Source of the DNA: Candidatus Peregrinibacteria bacterium
Lineage (GTDB): Bacteria > Patescibacteriota > Gracilibacteria > UBA1369 > LOWO2-01-FULL-3
Length of the DNA: 64,000 bases
Assembly (NCBI GenBank): GCA_030688025.1
Contig: JAUYJL010000008.1
Location: 37,136 to 101,135, forward strand
Direction: 5' to 3'
A model generated the notes under the pieces. That model was not told where the DNA came from. It was given only the letters and a program-made list of their open reading frames with translations, and searched no databases. A program made the translations under genes and the position numbers. This document shows positions 59,123 through 64,000 of this stretch, piece after piece; position 1 is the first letter of the stretch, and the number at the start of each line of letters is the position of its first letter.

Positions 59123-60104
59123 TATTTTTACGTGGAGTATTATTGTTGTGATTTTTGTGGCGCTGTTTTTGGGGATGACTTATTTTGTCGGATTTACTAG
59201 GTTTGGGAAACCCCTCGAGTATAATAAAGGGAATAATGCTGTGTGGGCAGGACACGAATGGGTAGAGGAGGGAAAGACTTTTTATGAGATAAAAGATTTC
59301 GTAGATAATTTGCAAAGGCATCAAATTTCGAATGTTTTTTTACATGTCGGGCCTATTCTTGAGAACGGAGAAATAGAGCAAAAATCATATGTTTATTCCT
59401 CTTATTTTTTGAGACAGGCGAAGAGAATAAACAGCAATATAAAATATCAAGCTTGGCTCGGGCAAATACGCGGCAAGCTGGATTTGGACGATGAAAATAT
59501 CCGAAGGAATGTGGCTAATCAATGTCGTGTTTTGGGCCAGTTCATCGGCTTCGACGGCATCCACTTTGACATAGAACCTATGTCCGATGACGATATTGGA
59601 TTTATAAAATTACTTGAAGAATGCAAACAAAATATGGCTGAAGAAAAAGTTTTGTCCGTTGCGTTGCCGGATATAATTCCGGAATCTTTTTTGTGGTACA
59701 CGCAGAATGTTTTGAAGTTTGATAACGTTAATTCGGAAATAAATTATAAAAATGTGGCTAAGTATGCCGATGAAATCGTAGTGATGATGTATGACACAAA
59801 ACTTGGATCTGATTGGCTTTATAAAAAGTTTATCGTCGAGGAGGTTTCCAGAATCACTTCTCTTCTTAAAGATCGAAAAATTTATTTTGGAATTCCCGCA
59901 TATGAAAAAGGAAATGAGAAGTTCGATCCAAAAATCGAAAATGTAAAAAATGGAATACTTGGCGTCATCATGGGCCTTAATAATGCAAGGAGTAATCTTG
60001 ATAGTTTTGCCGGTATAGCTATTTATCCGTATTGGGAAATATCTGATGACGAATGGAAAACTTTTGACGAATTATGGCTTAACAAAAATGACTATGTCTA
60101 TTAA
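59109..60104 (+). CDS. Membrane-anchored GH18-like glycosidase-fold protein
   Basis: One N-terminal membrane helix (about 7-27) is followed by a TIM-barrel sequence with the GH18-type strand FDGIHFDIEPM, where the final Glu would be the catalytic acid, and later ADEIVVMMYDTKLGSDW and KIYFGIPAYEKG, also as in GH18 proteins. The sugar substrate is unknown; peptidoglycan or surface polymer is possible. It overlaps both trmH and ybeY genes. Confidence 0.75.
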   Translation: MKKFSIFTWSIIVVIFVALFLGMTYFVGFTRFGKPLEYNKGNNAVWAGHEWVEEGKTFYEIKDFVDNLQRHQISNVFLHVGPILENGEIEQKSYVYSSYFLRQAKRINSNIKYQAWLGQIRGKLDLDDENIRRNVANQCRVLGQFIGFDGIHFDIEPMSDDDIGFIKLLEECKQNMAEEKVLSVALPDIIPESFLWYTQNVLKFDNVNSEINYKNVAKYADEIVVMMYDTKLGSDWLYKKFIVEEVSRITSLLKDRKIYFGIPAYEKGNEKFDPKIENVKNGILGVIMGLNNARSNLDSFAGIAIYPYWEISDDEWKTFDELWLNKNDYVY

Positions 60105-60549
60105 ATTGAGTTTTACAAATGAGGCTAAGGAACAAGTGGGGGAAAGCATTTTTAAGCCTTTGTTCGCGCGTTTTTCGGAGATACTCGCGACTAAAATAAA
60201 AAAAATCATCGCAGAAAAAAACGGAAAAATTTCTCTGATTATCGTTAATGACAAAAAAATACAAAAAATAAACAAAGAGTTTCGTGGCTTCGACAAGCCA
60301 ACGGATGTGATTTCTTTTGAGTACATGGAAGATTCTTCCGCCGTACATGGTGGCGATGAGCTATCAGTTGGGGATATATTTATTTCTTTGGATACCGCGA
60401 AAAGACAGGCGAAAGAACGTGATCATAGTTTTCAAAAAGAACTCGGAATTTTATTTGTACATGGCCTTCTTCACGTTTTTGGATTCGATCATGATGACGA
60501 TAAAGAAGAGGCTGAGATGGAGAAGTGGGCCAAGAAAATTCTTGGATAG
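60088..60549 (+). CDS. ybeY: Endoribonuclease YbeY
   Basis: YbeY acts in 16S rRNA 3' maturation and ribosome quality control. The start is set at 60088 (MTMSIKLSFTN) instead of 60046. The zinc-site motif is HGLLHVFGFDH (HGxLHxxGyDH), and the family segment NKEFRGFDKPTDVISFEY is intact. Overlap of 17 nt with the glycosidase-like gene. A GC-rich dispersed repeat begins 11 nt after its stop. Confidence 0.93.
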   Translation: MTMSIKLSFTNEAKEQVGESIFKPLFARFSEILATKIKKIIAEKNGKISLIIVNDKKIQKINKEFRGFDKPTDVISFEYMEDSSAVHGGDELSVGDIFISLDTAKRQAKERDHSFQKELGILFVHGLLHVFGFDHDDDKEEAEMEKWAKKILG

Positions 60550-60559
60550 GCCTTTTTTG

Positions 60560-60629
60560 TAGGCTCACTGCATTCAGCGATGGCAGAGCCATACGCTTCA
60601 CTTGTTCCCGCTCGCGCCGTGCGCTCGCT
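60560..60629 (+). repeat. GC-rich dispersed repeat, copy 4
   Basis: It lies between the convergent ends of ybeY and the 124-aa gene and abuts the stop codon of the latter. It has AGGCTCACTGCATTCAGCG, TGGCAGAGCCA and CGCTCGCGCCGTGCGCTCGC, close to the copy at 29350. Confidence 0.85.
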
Positions 60630-61003
60630 TATAATAATGCGTCCAAATCAACACTTTGCCAGTCGTCTGAGAGCTCTGATTTCCTTTTTAGGGACAGCGC
60701 GATTCTTGGAGGAAGTAAATCTTCAAGATATTTTTGTGAGCCTGCACCTTGAATCTTTGAGGTTTCTTTTCTTCGAGTAAGCTCAAAATCCATTTTGTGC
60801 ATATTGAATTTTATCTTGCGCTCAGTACCGACTTCCAGCTCCTGCATGCCAATATCGACGAACAAAGGATGTGTGTCGTCTTCGGTTATTTCCCCTCCCG
60901 CTGAGATGATTCTTTGCACGATTTCTTCAAATGCGTCATCTCTGCCAGCTGACCTTGTCTCATCTATTTCCTTCATTGCCGGTTTTTTTCCTCCTACTCC
61001 CAT
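60629..61003 (-). CDS. Hypothetical protein, 124 aa
   Basis: A soluble charged protein with no recognised domain. Its middle part (TERKIKFNMHKMDFELTRRKETSKIQG) alternates basic and hydrophobic residues. The gene is convergent with ybeY and divergent from the methyltransferase gene at 61035. The stop codon sits at the edge of the dispersed repeat. Confidence 0.55.
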   Translation of the reverse strand: MGVGGKKPAMKEIDETRSAGRDDAFEEIVQRIISAGGEITEDDTHPLFVDIGMQELEVGTERKIKFNMHKMDFELTRRKETSKIQGAGSQKYLEDLLPPRIALSLKRKSELSDDWQSVDLDALL

Positions 61004-61034
61004 GTTTTTTTGCGTTATATGCTATAATTCAAGT

Positions 61035-61664
61035 ATGACTTATAAAGGGAAAAAAATAAACAAAATTTATTCTTCGGGTGAAGGGTATGATTTGTGGGCC
61101 GAATATTATGACAAAACTTTGTCATTTTTGAATGGCCTTGAGGGCAATGAGTTGAACTTGATCCTTAGTTGTGTAGAAGGCAAAAAAGTCTTGGACTTGG
61201 GATGCGGTACGGGCAGGGGAATCAAACATTTGTATGATTTTAAGGCCGCGGATGTTTACGGAGTTGATGTCTCGAAAAAAATGCTGGAGATTGCAAAAAA
61301 GAAATTTAAAAAAGCTAATTTTGTCCTTGCAGATGCCGAAAATTTACCCTTCGAAGACGAGTCTTTTGATGTTGTCACCGCTCTTTTTCTTATCGTTCAT
61401 GTCGGAGATTTAAAGAAAACTTTTGAGGAAGCCTATCGAGTTCTTAAAAATGGCGGAGTTTTTATCTTGAGCAACATCAATCAAAGAAAACCACCAAAAT
61501 TGAAGATTTATAATGATGAAGTTATCATAGAATCTTTTTACCATATGCCAAAACATGTTCTCACCGCCCTTGAAAATTCTTTTTTTGATATAGTAATCGA
61601 TGAACTTGTGTACGAGGATGGCGTATGGATAAACCAAATCATAAAAGCTGTCAAAAGGGCTTAA
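61035..61664 (+). CDS. Class I SAM-dependent methyltransferase
   Basis: The start is set at 61035 (MTYKGKKINKIYSSGEGYDLWAEYYD); the track start at 60795 lies inside the opposite gene. The 209-residue Rossmann methyltransferase has motif I VLDLGCGTGRGIKHL, the acidic VYGVDVSKKML and motif LPFEDESFDVVTALFLIVHV. It resembles UbiE/BioC-type enzymes, but the substrate is unknown. A TATAAT box lies 6 nt before the ATG, so translation may be leaderless. Confidence 0.85.
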   Translation: MTYKGKKINKIYSSGEGYDLWAEYYDKTLSFLNGLEGNELNLILSCVEGKKVLDLGCGTGRGIKHLYDFKAADVYGVDVSKKMLEIAKKKFKKANFVLADAENLPFEDESFDVVTALFLIVHVGDLKKTFEEAYRVLKNGGVFILSNINQRKPPKLKIYNDEVIIESFYHMPKHVLTALENSFFDIVIDELVYEDGVWINQIIKAVKRA

Positions 61665-61693
61665 TTGACAAGAACGTCGTCTTCAAATAGCAT
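61665..61693 (+). promoter_or_regulatory. Promoter for the lipoprotein gene
   Basis: Consensus TTGACA and TAGCAT (four of six) are separated by 17 bp, 31 nt before the ATG at 61725. Confidence 0.5.
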
Positions 61694-61724
61694 TGTCATG
61701 CTTTATTTTTTTTATTTTATAGAT

Positions 61725-62648
61725 ATGAATAAATTTATTCGCAATTTTATCGCTTTAGGGGCCGTGTTGGTTATTTTCTCAGGATGTAGCCTTTTTGCGA
61801 TCAATCCCGAAAAAGATGGAGATAAAATCGTGAAAGATGGACTTAGCAATTTTTATGACGTACATGTCTCTTCGTTTTCAGGAAGCTTGAAAGGTGGCGT
61901 CGTGGATAAGACTACCGGAGATTTGAATTTTGATCTTTCCTTCTCGGGTTCAAGTGATTTTCAAGATCCTAAAAATCTTCTTTTGAATTTGAAGCTTGAC
62001 GGAACCGGATCCATGGGAGAAACCAGTGAAAATCTTTCCGGAGAAGTGAAGATTAATAAATCCGATTTGTATTTCCTTATTGCAAAGGTTAGCTCTTTTG
62101 GAGGAATGATTACGGAAGATGTTACTAAACCTCTACTCGGACAATGGTGGAGAACTCAACTGCCACAAGATATAGTCGATTCTTTACAACAATCTTCTAT
62201 TTTTGGGGATGATGCAAATCTTACACCTGAGGAGATAAAACTTAAGAAATTATTGAAAAATACTCAGTTTTTTAGTGGCGCAAAATATCTCGGAGAAAGC
62301 GGTGGAGAATATCAATATGAAACAGCGTTGGACAATGAAGCTGTAAAAACTTTTGTAGATGAATCTAGAAAAATATATGGAGAAGAGTCTACTGCGGAAC
62401 AGATGAATATTCTTGATGCAAATCTTAAAAATAGTGAATTAAAGGCTACTTTCTGGGTTGGAGTCGAAGATAAAACGCTTCACAAGGCGGAGCTTAATAT
62501 CAAAGCAAATGACACTATTTCCGGTATGAAATTGGATGTTTTGCTCAAGGCATCGATATCTGATATCAATGTACCTGTGACTGTCGAAGCTCCGGAGGGA
62601 GTCAAAGAATTCGATCCTATGGCTTTGTTTAGCGGAGTTGCTCAATAA
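61725..62648 (+). CDS. Predicted lipoprotein, 307 aa, unknown function
   Basis: The start is set at 61725 (MNKFIRNFIALGAVLVIFSGC), a lipoprotein signal with lipobox FSGC; the track start at 61665 is too long. The mature part is beta-rich with long amphipathic strands (FSGSLKGGVVDKTTGDLNFDLSFSG, LLLNLKLDGTGSMG), somewhat like LolA/LppX-type lipid carriers, but the match is loose. The rlmI-like gene follows 5 nt later. Confidence 0.7.
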   Translation: MNKFIRNFIALGAVLVIFSGCSLFAINPEKDGDKIVKDGLSNFYDVHVSSFSGSLKGGVVDKTTGDLNFDLSFSGSSDFQDPKNLLLNLKLDGTGSMGETSENLSGEVKINKSDLYFLIAKVSSFGGMITEDVTKPLLGQWWRTQLPQDIVDSLQQSSIFGDDANLTPEEIKLKKLLKNTQFFSGAKYLGESGGEYQYETALDNEAVKTFVDESRKIYGEESTAEQMNILDANLKNSELKATFWVGVEDKTLHKAELNIKANDTISGMKLDVLLKASISDINVPVTVEAPEGVKEFDPMALFSGVAQ

Positions 62649-62653
62649 ATTTC

Positions 62654-63838
62654 ATGCCTGATTTATCTAAAATAAGTTTAAAACCGAAGAAGGATATGCC
62701 TGTAGTTTCGGGTCATCCGTGGATATTTTCCAATGGAATATCCAAGTGCGAAGCTGAGCGTATTGGTGAGGTCGTAGAAGTTTTTTCCGATGGCGGAGAA
62801 TATGTTGGAACAGGATATTTCAATCCAAGTGGATCCATCAGTGTGCGAATTTTGTCGAGGGATAGAGGTGAAACTTTCGATAGTGCGTTTTTTGAAAAAA
62901 GATTTCGTAAACTTGATGAACGTAAAAAAAATATTATTCCGGAAAACACAACCGGATACAGGCTTTGTTATGCTGACTCTGATGGCCTTCCAGGGCTTAT
63001 TGTAGACAGATATGGCGATGTGTTCGTTTTTCAAATTCATACTGCCGGAATGGATAATTTTAGAGATGAGATTATTTCTGCGTTGAAAAATGTGTTTAAA
63101 CCTTCCGCTATTGTAGAAAGGTCTGATGTCGAAATACGCAAGCAGGAAGGGCTAAAAGTACTTACACCTATTGTTCATTTTGGGGAGGTGAGTGGTGAAA
63201 TTGTTTTTGAAGAGAATGGAATTAAATTTTACAGTGACGTTTTGGGCGGACAAAAAACAGGATTTTTTCTGGATTAAAGAGATGCGAGAAAAAAACTTTT
63301 GGAGATGTCCAATGGTAAAAAAGTGCTTAATTTATTTTGTTATACTGGAGCTTTTAGTCTTTATGCCGCCAAAGGTGGTGCTGAAAAAATTGTGTCTGTC
63401 GACACCTCAAAAACCGCTACAGAGCTTGTTAAAAAGAACTTTGAATTGAATAAATTAGGATCTGGAGAAGTCGTCGTCGCTGATGTTTTTGATTTTCTTT
63501 CGACTGAAAAAATCAAAGCCGGAGATTTTGATATTATCGTTTGTGATCCTCCAGCTTTTGCAAAATCTGGCGGGAATGTGCAAAAGGCTTTGAAAGCTTA
63601 CATGGATTTGAATAGAAAATGCTTGGCTTTGCTTAAAAAAGACGGGGTTTTGTTTTCAAGTTCTTGTTCTGGTAGAGTTTCTATCGATGACTTCAGAAAT
63701 ACGCTGAAAATCGCGGCAGGAGGCGCGAAAAAAGATGTTCAAGTAATCTCGACAATAGGCCAAGCCGTAGACCATACCGATAAATTATCTTTTCCCGAAG
63801 GCAGGTACCTAAAAACGCTGGTTTTGCAAGTCCTGTAG
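62654..63838 (+). pseudogene. RlmI-like rRNA methyltransferase interrupted by one in-frame stop
   Basis: Two track ORFs in one frame are halves of a single PUA plus Rossmann methyltransferase. The first ends DVLGGQKTGFFLD-stop; the second continues RDARKKLLEMSNGKKVLNLFCYTGAFS. Family members read FFLDQR here, so the stop TAA at 63275-63277 replaces a Gln CAA by one C-to-T change. PUA (about 1-75), NLFCYTGAFSLYAA motif and DPPAF catalytic loop are all well kept, pointing to a recent change, a sequence error, or readthrough. Confidence 0.85.
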
Positions 63839-63870
63839 CCATAAAGTTAACTTTCCACGGTGTAGTAGTT

Positions 63871-64000
63871 TCAAACATTTAGGACAGTGTAGTTGAGTTT
63901 TTGTTTATGCAACTGGTATTTCAGGATTCCAAATTTCAATGGTGACATAAAATGTTTGGTTTTTTGTGGACGGTTTTCGTTGAAATATTTAAGTGTCTTT
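63871..64000 (-). mobile_element. C-terminal end of an IS transposase, cut by window edge
   Basis: On the minus strand the frame entering from the window edge reads KTLKYFNENRPQKTKHFMSP and ends at a stop at 63871. The FNENRP...SP form matches the end of rve-type (DDE) transposases of IS3/IS481-like elements (YNxxRPHxxLGxxTP). The frame is too short for the ORF track. The adjoining TGTCCTAAAT...CTACTACACCG may be the terminal repeat. The IS family is not certain. Confidence 0.6.

Noticed and set aside
62654-63838. Stop codon reassignment (recoded TAA, or TGA as Gly/Trp as in some CPR)
   Set aside because: TAA, TAG and TGA end many intact genes here; one isolated TAA does not support recoding.
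1-64000. CRISPR arrays, prophage, rRNA genes
   Set aside because: No spaced direct repeats of CRISPR type, no phage structural genes and no rRNA sequences were seen.

Overview
The window reads as a piece of an AT-rich, small-genome bacterial chromosome, most likely a member of the Patescibacteria/CPR, with a Peregrinibacteria-like flavour. This assignment is inferred from gene content. Supporting features are a Cys-rich zinc-ribbon protein of the type common in that group, many S-layer-homology (SLH) proteins, short overlapping gene runs, very few strong Shine-Dalgarno sites, and competence genes kept beside a reduced metabolism. The standard genetic code fits: TGA, TAA and TAG all end genes cleanly.

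Layout. 1-5 kb: end of a type IV pilus/secretion ATPase, an MFS carrier, dprA, purM and ftsE. 4.8-6.8 kb: a Panacea-type toxin-antitoxin pair and a XerC-like recombinase. 7-15 kb: dgt-nrdR, an L,D-transpeptidase, pcrA, ctpA and an archaeal-type PEP carboxylase. 15-18 kb: tRNA-Ser(GCT), a lipoprotein and a PAP2-dihydroorotate dehydrogenase fusion. 18-25 kb: a six-gene Hyf/Ehr-like membrane complex that keeps its ion-pump subunits but has lost nearly all metal-binding cysteines. 25-29 kb: a decay zone (mntP fragment, deleted kamA, shortened membrane gene, frameshifted XRE regulator) with fic and lysA. 29-32 kb: tRNA-Ser(TGA) and argS carrying an in-frame copy of a dispersed repeat. 32-42 kb: surface proteins (FN3 with LAETG tail, SLH proteins), a ComEC-like hydrolase, murA, a Cys-rich protein, a Nudix and a GIY-YIG protein. 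42-48 kb: comM, yraN, dnaB, lysS. 48-51 kb: two RelE modules and a HEPN/MNT pair. 51-64 kb: guaA, murI, two DUF881 proteins, a membrane-anchored HTH/coiled-coil protein overlying a dense array of TGTCTA sites, an FG-GAP/SLH protein, an RNA methyltransferase, a GH18-like protein, ybeY, a SAM methyltransferase, a lipoprotein, an RlmI-like gene broken by one stop codon, and the tail of an IS transposase.

How the genes work together. DNA uptake (pilus ATPase, ComEC-like hydrolase, DprA, ComM) appears linked by a shared upstream box: two to four 11-bp direct repeats of TTTTA-type sequence before dprA, comM, the comEC-like gene and yraN, with a related copy before a toxin-antitoxin operon. Cell-envelope genes (murA, murI, lysA, L,D-transpeptidase, SLH proteins) and nucleotide genes (purM, guaA, pyrD, dgt, nrdR) make up much of the rest.

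The strongest candidates for undescribed biology are the competence-associated 11-bp repeat box, the TGTCTA array with its membrane-anchored DNA-binding protein, the cofactor-less Ehr-like complex, and the GC-rich repeat inserted in frame in argS.
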